This document shows positions 1 to 11,400 of a DNA stretch of 64,000 nucleotides, piece by piece. Every line of letters begins with the position of its first letter. The stretch's first letter is position 1. A model generated the notes under the pieces. That model saw only the letters and a list, made by a program, of their open reading frames with translations. It had not been told where the DNA came from and searched no databases. Both the position numbers and the translations under genes were made by a program. The DNA is from Membranipora membranacea (Eukaryota > Bryozoa > Gymnolaemata > Cheilostomatida > Membraniporidae): NCBI GenBank assembly GCA_914767715.1, contig OU612073.1:19716001-19780000 (forward strand), in the 5' to 3' direction.

Positions 1-2069
1 CTGTATTCAGAGAGGACCATCATGCTAAGAACGCACCGTTATAGCATGGCAGAGCGTCACTCATGATAGAAAATACTAAATAATGACATCATACCAATAA
101 AAAATAGCATTTTCAGAACACTCATATATGATAAAAAGGTATGATAAAAATGTCTAGTTATTATTCTTAAATACCGAAAAAGTCAATTACAACAGTTTTG
201 CTGACAAGATTAGTTACACTTAAACATTGTTGCGATAGTAATTTGTGCTTTCTTCAATTATCACTGATCATGATTATGTTTTTATTCGTATATATTTATA
301 TTTATCATACAGGAGATATATAGTATAATAATACTAACAATACTAATTGTAAATCAGCTGTTTTGTTCTGAACATGACACTGGCTCAGCCTCATTTACCT
401 AATTGTCTCCAATATCATATCACGGACATATTTGTGGTGGGAGTTATTGTTATGACGTGATCGCTGACACTAATCAGCTGTGGTGACAAGATGTGGACTT
501 TGGACTCTGTGATTTATCAGGCCGTAGCTGAGCGTCACACAGAGAGGCCGAAGTGTTGCACATCGAGGAAATGATGAGCCATTCATATCATCTTATACAG
601 CTGCAGGCTTATGTGTGCGGTGTGGACTTTGATCAGTCTAATAGCTCAATGGTAAGCATGATATAATGTATCCACCAATACCCAGCATGGTGATTGATAT
701 ATCAGTTAGCCGAGTACCAATTCTACATCAACAATCAATTGTACAGTACCCACGCCAACAAAGCTAGCATCTCTAATTCTGTGGTTTCCTTCTTCAGTGA
801 TTTTTACGTGATAGATCTCAGATCACACATTGGCCGAGTGATCATAACATAGCTTTCTATGACGTCATGCTTGTCAATAAAGAATAATTACTCTGTTAAT
901 TCTTCAAGGCTAATGTAGTTTAAACTAAAGCTAATGCTTCTAGGGTAGGGGTACTATTTAGCTCTTTGAATGGATTAGTAACTAATAAAGCAAGCTGATT
1001 ATTATGGAAAGTTTTCAGAGAGATTTACTCAGCACAGGTCTTTGCATGTGAGTGTGTACATGAGGACTTGTCATGAGACACCGTTAGTGTATACATGCAT
1101 TTCATCAGCCTCAGATTTATTGCAGCCCGTTGAACTTGTTGAAATGTTCCAGGTCAATATTATTATTAACATGCCCACAAACATGAAATGCACAATCCTA
1201 TAATATAATTCACCACTAATATCCTGCTGACTGTGTAGTGTCAGCATGTTTCACATCGTGTTTATCATACCACCATGTAACGCAACAACGTAAAACGTAG
1301 GCCAACATTCACCCTGATGTATATTATGGTGGTGGTAATGTTACACATACTGACCCACTCTGAGATGGAATCATGAGGAACAAACAACGCAGATCAGACT
1401 GTTGGCAAATTTTTACACTCAGTGTTATTTTCACAAAGTTTGCATACACATTTTAAACTTTCGAAAGATCTTGAAAGTAAAAATGGCTTATAATTTCCGA
1501 TTTGAGACCGATAATTTATGTCATCAAACTGAGATTTGTATCATACCAAAAATACACCTGTAGATTTTATAACATTCTCATTTCCTGCTATAACATATTT
1601 ATATTTACGTATGCATTTTATTCTTCACTTGTCACATTTTGTAAAAGTTAATTAAGATAGGAACTTATTAGGCTTCTAGGAATTTTTTCTTATTGACGCC
1701 CCAGTTTAGGTGCTAATTAATGCACTTAATATATGAGTAGGAAGCTGTGAAATCACGTTTATATAGTCTGATAGAAAAGGCTGCCCGGCGGGCGGGCAGG
1801 TGTCTGAGGGGGCTCAGCCTACTGCTGCCATAAACTGGACCCCGTTACATGCTGGCTATGGATAAGCTTTGGTGGAATAGAGCCTGCCCGAGAACATGTT
1901 TGAGGTTTGTTTATTGGCATTTCTTTAAAATCCATCCAATATTTAGGCAGAGGCAACACCGTTGATTGATTAAATAAATCAACATTGCCAACTGGTTCTC
2001 AGCTGAATGTTGCACATTTATTGTAAATTCAAAGCATACAGATCGGAATTACAGGATTGGGGAATATTG
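1..2069. other. Non-coding flank, no gene recognised
   Basis: No reading frame here looks like an exon on either strand. The stretch is AT-rich with a short GC-rich palindromic patch near 1780-1800. I see no repeat family that I can name. Confidence 0.5.
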
Positions 2070-2328
2070 TTACAGTTCTGTTGTTGGTTGAGCTAGTGTC
2101 AGTACGAAGACAGAAATAATAGTGGCGTCATATTTGTATCGCTCTAATTTTGCAAGTCTTCTAGAATCATACTCATTTTGACTAAACCAGCCACATCCAA
2201 CAAAAATACAAAACTTATAATTCCATATCTCATCGTTATTTGCTTTATTGCTTTCATCGATGTGAGCACCAATAGGAAACTGAGCAGAAAATGATCCACA
2301 TGTAACATTTCTAGCTAGCATATTTACA
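2070..2328 (-). CDS. Candidate 3'-terminal exon of an unrecognised minus-strand gene
   Basis: On the minus strand a long T-run followed by GTACAG makes a textbook splice acceptor just above 2328. It opens a frame of about 86 codons ending in TAA at 2070. The incoming phase would be 2 (one base completes the first codon). The peptide has ordinary composition with Cys and Trp residues (CGSF, VGCGW) but matches no family I recognise. No compatible upstream exon was found: the transmembrane candidate at 3571-3801 ends in phase 1, which would give an immediate stop here. This could be a chance open frame behind a chance acceptor. Confidence 0.3.
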
Positions 2329-2999
2329 CTGTACAAAAAAAAAACACATCACACAATATCAGAATTCAGACAGTCAAACAGGTTTATAATGGAGGCATAA
2401 AATAGCCTATGTATGTATACAAGTCAACCGGTATCAAAAAGAGGTAATATATGGCGGCAGTGTACATAAAAACACACAACCTGGTAACCAACACCATCAT
2501 ATTAAACTGAGACAGATAGTCTACAAATATTTACAGATCTATGACTGGTGATAAAAAGGGCATATCTGCTTATGTAAGGTCAAAGTGGTATTCTAGTATC
2601 TCATCCTACAAAAACACTTTGGCCTTGAAAGACGTTTTACCCGATAAAAGCGTCACAATATTTTGTCCCTGAAATCCTATTTCTTCCATGCTTTGCATGC
2701 TTTGAAAGTGTGATCAGTTTGATTGTGAGCCTGTAGCTAGCTGCCAAGTGAGATCAGAGCGCCGATTCACGGCATCTATCAGATCATCAATGAAAAATTA
2801 GATCTCTCGAGGTTTCTTGTATTCTTCGTGTCATTTCACCGAAATCGTCGCAACTGTTTTTAAGATTATCACTGTCGTCTGTCGTACTTGAGGTCTCAAA
2901 TAAAGCTGAAAGCAAAAAAAAATTCCGTTAACCTTGAGATCAATAATTGAACTGGAAACCGATGATGAAACAAAATTTCATAAATTATACTGAGAATAA

Positions 3000-3382
3000 C
3001 CAGTACAGACTCATCTTGACAAGAAGTGCTATTGTTGAAAATTGGTGTTGCATCGACAATCTTGGAGGAATTAGTAAACAAAAGATATCGTGCTGGCAAG
3101 TGGCAATAACAATATCATGCCGTTGGCTTCAGTAAATGGACCGAATGGAATGGTGGAGCTATCTATTCTGTAGTACGTATTGTTCAGAAAGGTACTGTGT
3201 CACCTCTTGAGCTCGGTGGGATTTACAATGTTGATACTTCAACTCCCGATAATTATAACCATTGCGATCCAAACCTGAGCAAAACCGCTGACCATTCCCC
3301 ACTGGGATATATTATTTCATATGGAGATGGTCCTGTATTGATTATCACGGAGTTGCAAACTCACAGTGACTGTCAGTCATAA
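3000..3382 (+). pseudogene. Coding-like remnant, family unknown
   Basis: One plus-strand frame reads through about 110 codons with protein-like composition (for example FSKWTEWNGG and LGGIYNV) and ends in TAA at 3382. It is broken by an in-frame TAA near 3106 and has no convincing start or splice sites. It may be the decayed end of a gene or mobile-element protein. The family is not recognised. Confidence 0.25.
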
Positions 3383-3570
3383 CCCACCTATCTCCTACTA
3401 CTTATGGTTGTTAAATCTAAACCAACTAAATAATTATTCATGATTTACTTGAAGCAAGGTTGTACTCCTTGGTTGAAAGAAGAAATACTTCCTACCACAT
3501 CACTTCAGGGGGACAGTTACTCCCTGCATAGATATTACCTATATATACATGGTTTTCAAACTGAACTTAC

Positions 3571-3801
3571 AACTTTGTGAGAGTGATTTCCAAGATTGGA
3601 ATGATAGTCGTCTTCCCTTAGAGTCAAGTTTCTTTTGTAGGGATCCCATCAACTTAGCAACAGTAAACATCACCAGAGCATAGACAAAGCAGAAAAACAG
3701 CATGAAGATTCCTTTAATGATTCCTTTAACCACCATGGTAACTGTTGTTGTCTGAAAAGCTACTGTAATTGAAAGTGGAGTTCTTGAGAGTGGTTGTGTG
3801 C
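3571..3801 (-). CDS. Candidate internal exon with one membrane segment
   Basis: On the minus strand an acceptor (TTGTCTTCAG, exon from 3801) and a donor (GTAAGT beginning at 3570) bracket an open frame of about 76 codons. It encodes a hydrophobic stretch (GIFMLFFCFVYALVMFTVA) followed by a basic Lys/Arg-rich segment, as in a single-pass membrane protein with a cytoplasmic tail. Incoming and outgoing phases are both 1. No partner exon could be fixed, so this is a lead and not a gene call. Confidence 0.3.
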
Positions 3802-4387
3802 CTGAAGACAATTGCAGAATGCTTATGAATGTTGAAAGCAGCCACCTTTTTAATTCTCATTCATTCAATCATCATGTTTTCATCACACTCTCAGGTAGTG
3901 ATTGTAAGGCACCAAGGCCCCATGCTGTGAGCGCATGGTCCTTGTTGTTTGCAAACAGTTTGTAATGCGCATATGGATAAGAGTCGATTCAACCGGAGTC
4001 GTTTTAATGCATTCAAGGAGTTATGATGTAAGATGCGCAATACAAAAATGTTTGATGCAGATATCTTCCTGCAGATTGCTACTTGGTAGCAATATTCCCT
4101 CCAAAACTAAAAGAACTTTGTTTTTGGAATTTCCAAATCTTTCCATACAGAGTTTTATCAAGGTGTGACACTTTTTTTTCCATTTTCTTTTGCTTCAAGA
4201 AAATTAATCATATGCACAAATGACTCACTTTACCATTTGGAACGGGTGCATCAGTTAAATGGGGAAGGATGATGAATATAAATTAATTGTTTCATTTCTC
4301 TCTGGTAGTGTTCGATTCTCCCAGGTTCTGCCGACCAAGGAGTTTACTCCTTGGTTTCACTTACTTTACTTACTAACTAATTCACCC

Positions 4388-4464
4388 ATAGGACTGCCGC
4401 AGTTCCTGATTTTGGGCTTGGCCACCCACACCAAGCCCAAAATCAGGAACTGCAGCAGTCCTAT
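4388..4464. repeat. Near-perfect 34-bp inverted repeat (hairpin)
   Basis: Arms 4388-4421 and 4431-4464 are inverted copies matching at 33 of 34 positions, around a 9-base loop. A weaker outer pair (ATTCACC / GGTGAAT) lies outside the arms. A separate perfect 10-bp hairpin (ACCAAGGAGT / ACTCCTTGGT) sits just upstream at 4335-4356. The structure could be a foldback MITE or a transcribed hairpin; nothing in the sequence shows transcription. Confidence 0.85.
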
Positions 4465-4959
4465 GAATCCACCTGGTGAATGAGTGATGGCTGAGACTGG
4501 AGTTGAGTGCCCCAGCCACATGAGTTGTCAAGGCCTTTCTCTCTTTCTTCAATGGGGCACACGGCGCTGGACTTGAATACAGAAGACAATGCAATGATAT
4601 ATATATTTAAGGTCCAAGGAGTGATATCACTTTTTGGTCTGATGATGAAGTGGGTCCAAAACTCCGAGTTCTTCGGTCACAGCAGAGAGAAATCTTCCTG
4701 GTCACAGTCACATGCCTTGTTGTATGTTGTATAGTATTGATAAGTTGTATATATATACTACTTATATATATGTATATATATATATATGCATCAGACACAT
4801 CTAGGAATAGATCCAGTGCTGTTGACCACTATTGAGTGATCTCACTTACGGCTTGGTTAAAATTTACATTGTACGATATGTACTGCAAAGGCCACAAGCA
4901 GCATCAACCTGCAGCTCCAGATCACATGATCTGTTTGGTGGTTAGGTTGTTTGGTTCCC

Positions 4960-5125
4960 TATACCCATGCTCGCAGGGTTTAGGGTGTAGGGTAGGCGAA
5001 ACACGGGGCCTGCATTAGTTTTATAGTCCTGATTTTTCAAACCCTCTTCCCCCACCAGGTATCTTACCCGCGTCTGGTAATCATGAGGCAGGCATCCTAC
5101 CACTGCGCCAAGTTGACTGACTATA
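4960..5125 (-). repeat. tRNA-derived SINE-like element
   Basis: Read on the minus strand, 5113-5097 gives TGGCGCAGTGG followed by tRNA-like sequence, a good RNA polymerase III A box. About 60 bases on, GGTTTGAAAAATC is a degenerate B box (consensus GGTTCGANTCC). The unit continues into non-tRNA sequence, as in a SINE head and body. It does not fold as an intact tRNA and no anticodon can be assigned. Confidence 0.5.
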
Positions 5126-5450
5126 ATTGGTTACTCGAAGTTAACCTATCAAACATATTTAAAAAAAAACATTTTCAAGAATGATTGTAGAAAGTCAATA
5201 GATTTGAATTTAAAAGACTTGCCAGCATAATATACTTTGCTTCCCTTAACTTAATACTTTATCAAGTGAGTAGGTGGCTAGCTTGGTTAATGTAGGGAGA
5301 ATGTTAGCATCAGGTCAGTATAGTGTCACAGTCTAATATCATTTGTTGTTTAGTATAGGCACCAGGTATGTCACCACATGAATGTTATCTAGGTGTAAGG
5401 CCAGTGAAAGTTTATTTATTTTTATTTACCTGTAGGCTATGTGAGTGAGG

Positions 5451-8400
5451 ATGGCAGACACAATCACAGATGTGAATGAAGCTTTTCGTTTTTTGAGGCC
5501 GATCACCGTCCCAGTAACTCAGAATCATGATGTGGAGTCTGTTGAGAGACTCTTACATGTGCTGGACGGAGGAAAACTGTCCGACCCAGTTCTTCAAGAG
5601 ATGCATGAATACATAGCCTTCCCTTTACGACTTGTTCTAAAACAATACGGACACAGGTAAGTGCAATCAAGACAATCTGATCACCTCTTTGATTTTAAGG
5701 TCAACAATTCATCATAAGATGACATAACATGTAAATCAACTGACTTTATCTTTTAAATTTTCTTGTATATGCCACTTTGTAATTAGAGGCGGATGCACCT
5801 CCAATCACTGACGGATCCCTACCGTTTTTGATCGCCTGACACTGATAACTTCATCCTATGGCTCACAATATTATATGTTGATTTTGAAGCCAGTCTTTCA
5901 CTAATCATTGCTAAACTAACTCAAGGCTATATTTATAATGATGTGTTAACATGACTCTGATTATTTATACAGCGATGAGAAAGTATGTATAGCTACACTC
6001 CGGTGTCTCATCGCGCTTCTCAAGAAGACGAATATAGTGAAGAGCAGTATATTCATGGATTTATTTGAGAATCTTCTCTCCTTTGTCAACCCCGTTCCTT
6101 CCCTCAGAAAAGGTGAGTCTAGCTGTACTCATGTTTGTATTATTCTTCTGAATGTCGAACTTGTTATTAACAATATAAATGAACACGCTGAAAAAAAACA
6201 CAGAAAACTAATTTCTATTGGATCTTAAGTTTTTCGTATAAAAATTCGGAAAAATTTACAATCCCCTTGAACACAATAGTTTGGCCAGCTTCTTTAATCA
6301 CATTTGTTAAGGAATTCCATAATCAAATTTCACTAGTATTTAAATCTGTGGATCTTACACTAGGTAAGGTCATTAAAGTATAACCGAGAATGTAAAGAGG
6401 GTATATAGAGCAAAATTAATGATAATCTACTGATGTAATTATTATTTTAATTACTGTATTATATATATGTGTTACACAGCGACAAGTGAAGAGATGAGAT
6501 TTGAAGCAGTAGAAGCTCTCACTCTAATGTTTAAGAGATGTGATGTCAGGTAAGTCTCCTCAAACTGTCCAACTGAATCAACCATCAAACCAACTCTGCA
6601 TCACCAAACTAACTCTGCACCTCCAAACTAACTCTGCACCTCCAAACTAACTCTGCACCTCCAAACTAACTCTGCACCACCAAACTAACTCTGCACCTCC
6701 AAACTAACTCTGCACCACCAAACTAACTCTGCACCTCCAAACTAACTCTGCACCTCCAAACTAACTCTGCACCACCAAACTAACTCTGCACCACCAAACT
6801 AACTCTGCACCTCCAAACTAAATCTGCACCTCCAAACTAACTCTGCACCACCAAACTAAATCTGCACCACCAAACTAAATCTGCACCACCAAACTAACTC
6901 TGCACCTCCAAACCAACTCTGCACCTCCAAACTAACTCTGCACCTCCAAACTAACTCTGCACCACCAAACTAACTCTGCACCTCCAAACTAACTCTGCAC
7001 CACCAAACTAACTCTGCACCACCAAACTAACTCTGCACCACCAAACCAACTCTGCACCTCCAAACTAACTCTGCACCACCAAACCAACTCTGCACCACCA
7101 AACTAACTCTGCACCACCAAACTAACTCTGCACCTCCAAACCAACTCTGCACCTCCAAACCAACTCTGCACCACCAAACTAACTCTGCACCTCCAAACCA
7201 ACTCTGAACCACCAAACTAACTCTGCACCAACAAACTAACTCTGCACCTCCAAACTAACTCTGCACCACCAAACTAACTCTGCACCACCAAACTAACTCT
7301 GCACCACCAAACCAACTCTGCACCTCCAAACTAACTCTGCACCACCAAACCAACTCTGCACCACCAAACTAACTCTGCACCACCAAACTAACTCTGCACC
7401 TCCAAACCAACTCTGCACCTCCAAACCAACTCTGCACCACCAAACTAACTCTGCACCTCCAAACCAACTCTGAACCACCAAACTAACTCTGCACCAACAA
7501 ACTAACTCTGCACCACCAAACTAACTCTGCACCACCAAACTAAATCTGCACCTCCAAACTAACTCTGCACCAACAAACTAACTCTGCACCACCAAACTAA
7601 CTCTGCACCTCCAAACTAACTCTGCACCACCAAACTAACTCTGCACCTCCAAACTAACTCTGCACCTCCAAACCAACTCTGCACCTCCAAACTAACTCTG
7701 CACCACCAAACTAACTCTGCACCTCCAAACTAACTCTGCACCACCAGACCACCCGCTGGCTTTGTGATAAGAATTTTAATGACTTCATCCTCATATCAGA
7801 CCTTTTTTCTAGATTGATATTCCCCCTGACTTAACTGCTAATTTTGCTTGTCGTTTTGTGTCATGTCGTGTGTTGTGTGCTTATATATTCTTACACATAT
7901 TATTACAGCTGTTACAGCTCAATGATAATAGAAGTTCTACCCCTGATGGGCTCACTAATTCAGGGCGGGTTAGACACGGTCGCTCATCTTAAAATGAAGA
8001 AACTTCAGATAGCTACTCTAAATCTTATCACCCTCCTTATGGATTCAAGAGATGGTAAGACTAACTAGTAACTACCATGACATCCTCTTTTTTCAACTGG
8101 GATATCTTATACCTGCTAGGCTGTGAGTTTTGTGGTTGCAGTCATTTACTCGGGGTGTATGTAGTGTAACCCAAAGCATACACTTCTGTCTCATGGCAAT
8201 GAATGAAGGTTTGTTTACTAAAGAAACCCTGCCCTGAGTAGTCCCTACCCTGCTGTGGTCATATTAAGGAGTTTAAGTTAGATCCCACCGGCCTGCTGTG
8301 AACCAGTCGTTATTATAATATTTGACAGACAGGAAGCTGACTGTACTATTAGAGAGAATGATGCCTACTTATCTGCCGGGTGTAGTCACTGGTGTCCTAC

Positions 8401-11400
8401 AAATACTAGATGTGCAGAATCAGAAATCTAAGGTCATGCAGGTCAGTCGCTTATACTTACCTTACCTTACACTAACTTACTAAGCTTTCATCATAATCAT
8501 ATAAGATATGAGGGCTGTAACGTTTGCTGTACGATGTCATTTTCAAACAATTATTGGTGATGTTCATAATGGTATAGATCATACATATTATTATTGTAGA
8601 TGGCGCTGAAGATTATGTGGATTGTGATTTGTGTCGCATTCAGGAAATCTGAATTCTCTGACGCTCCGGATGTGAAAATTAACACAACAAACTTTCAGAG
8701 CAGTACGTAGCCGTTATCTGTTAGCCATTTCAGGCCTGTAGATGGAATTAGTTGTTTGACTTGTCTGTTGCGCGACTCATTTTGCCAATCAACTACAATT
8801 TAAATTTTTCACATACAATCACAGATGTTAGACAAAGGACTGACAAAGTCTCTCATTCAGTATATTTATGATATTAAGATCACTTTCTCCTTTTTATTGA
8901 CAAAGCAACTTTTTCCTCAATTCTCTGTTCTCAAAATACTTTTTTCTGCATACATATAGACTTTTCCCTTGTTTTATTATTACAGTGGTTGAGGTTTTTA
9001 TGGTAGAGAGGAACGAGAAATGGTATAAAGAAGCCAATAAAAACCTTCATGTGGCCCTCAAACATGTCGGTACTCGATATTTACAGCATGATAGCTGGCA
9101 GGTTAGGCGAGAACTTACTGAGTGGGCCTTTCATATCCTACTAAAATGTGATCAGTAAGTATGACGCAATTCTCACTAAACTAGAGACCTTTAATCTCAA
9201 GAGTGATACGATTGTTGCAAGATCGTTGTAAGGCACTTGTATGTGTCTTGAAACTCTCGAGATTGACTGATACCATTCTGAACCAGACTTAAACAGGCTT
9301 AATTACAGTCTTGTGCCCCTGCATAGTGGTTATATCTTTAAATGGACAGTTAGCAGATCAGCAAAATGACCTTATAAGGACCAGGGAACATGTTAGTACC
9401 TACGATTATGGGAAAGACTGAATGAGAGCCTTATATTTTACCTGCCTAGTGATTAGATGTCTCTACTTTACCCTGTAGGGTATCAGCTCATACATGCACA
9501 GAATCTGAATTTGGGATATACTTGTTCTGTGTTTGTGTTGTGTGAAATATAGTACATATAATTGTTCCATGTGCTATTTGTAGATATTTGCCAGATTCTC
9601 ACGGTATACTATTAGATATCGTTGTACATAATCTAGAAGATGGATATCCTCAGGTAGCTGGTCTCAGTCAGAATAGGCTGAGAGAGCTGACTAAAACTAT
9701 GGATAATGTTGGGGAGAGGCTCAGGTTCAGAATTTACCTGCAAGCCAGTAAACTGCCAAGAGTGCTACACAAGAACGGTATGTTATCTATCACTAGATAT
9801 CTATCTAACAGGTGATATCTATCATTAGATATCTATCTATCACTAGATATCTATCTAAAGGGTGATTTGGCATCTTTTTGATCATTAATTTTAAGCTTCT
9901 GACCACTTACCATACAAGGTATTTACTCATTATACATATAATAAAAGTGAGATAACTCTAGTATATGAATGAGATCATGTACTTATATGTTATAACACAT
10001 ATAGAAGGGAGATAACTCTAGTATATTATAAAATTACACTAATTCTGTATTATAAAGACCAGGTGATGAGTCTACAGATGCTGAGATTATTTAATGGATA
10101 TCTGAACGCTCTGAGTGATGAGATCGCTCACTTACTGAGATGTCACGTACATCTACACAGGATAACTATAGCTCTGTGCGCTATACTAAAGTTAGACTGT
10201 ACCAGTGTTAAAGTGCTCGATACAGCTAAATCAGGTAATCTTATCTCATACTACATGTGTATGATCTCTGGTATGTCCTGTCTGAACAGTTTGTATGGGT
10301 AGTTATATGTGCTCAACCATTCATGTGATTCAACTAGTGCAGATAGTAATGACAGCTTTTTTTGCACTTGTTAAATGATAGTCTGTATTGTTGTTTATGA
10401 TTGATTGAGTGATTTTCTGGTACGCTATCATTATATCTCAAATTGATATTACAGTGGATTACTCTGAGTGGGAAATAACCATTCCATGTATGAAATATGT
10501 AATCTGGATACTAATGAAGCAGAATAGCTCATAGTACATTGTCTGATACAGAGCAGTAGGGTAGTAAATATACTCCTGCGCCACCAGTCACCTAGCAGTG
10601 AATGGTAAGCGTGCTAACAAATTGCACCATCTCAAAATCCCCATCCCACATTGTACATAACAGATAACAAGTACAGAATGCTGTTTGTAGCACTTCCTTG
10701 TATTTTGTAGATCATCAGCTGTCAGTAACAGATTGTGTATTTCCTGTACTTAGAAGACAATACACATCATTCACTGATATCCTAATATGGAGAGAGATAC
10801 AGACGTCTATCAAATACTTTGTTAATCATGGTAAAGTTAACTTATGCATCTGCAATAGTACAACTCCTTGTATTATCAGTTGTCCGCTTATTGAGGTTTA
10901 GTACATAGAGGGGACAACTCTAAATTACATCATCCAGTAAATATGATTATAGTCTTATTTCTTTGTGGCTTATAATAATTTGGCAAAGTGGTTGGGAACG
11001 AGTCGAGAAAAATTGTGTACTGAATATATCGTGGTGATGCAACTAGCCTTGTCACACAGCCAACTGTTGATTTCTTTTGGTGGTAGAACAATAGACCGGT
11101 GGGAAGTCTGAGCCCCCCACCCCAGACCGGTGGGCTGAGTGACAAGGTTCTGATGCAACAGTGTTGCCTGACCATCTACATAAAGCTGACATTATCACAA
11201 AAACACTTCAGTTTTGTTTTCTGCCAGTTTATCTCTATTAAGATGATTGTTTTACCTTCACAGGAGATTTGTACCCGCTGGTAGATAATTTCATGTCAGA
11301 GTTCCAGAATGATCTCACACACAGATTAGCATGTGCTATAATACTGAACGAGATACTTACTGCACATATAGAACTCGCTGATGGTAAAGTATACACTACA

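Noticed and set aside
4960-5125. Functional tRNA gene
   Set aside because: A and B boxes are recognisable but the cloverleaf and B box are degenerate; better explained as a SINE head.
7027-7481. Two identical 62-residue antisense frames rich in Trp and Val
   Set aside because: They are translations of the 19-bp minisatellite, repeated because of the 266-bp block duplication.
6581-7745. CRISPR-like array
   Set aside because: Units are contiguous 19-bp repeats without unique spacers, in an animal intron. The other tandem arrays (25854-26195, 27195-27336) fail for the same reason.
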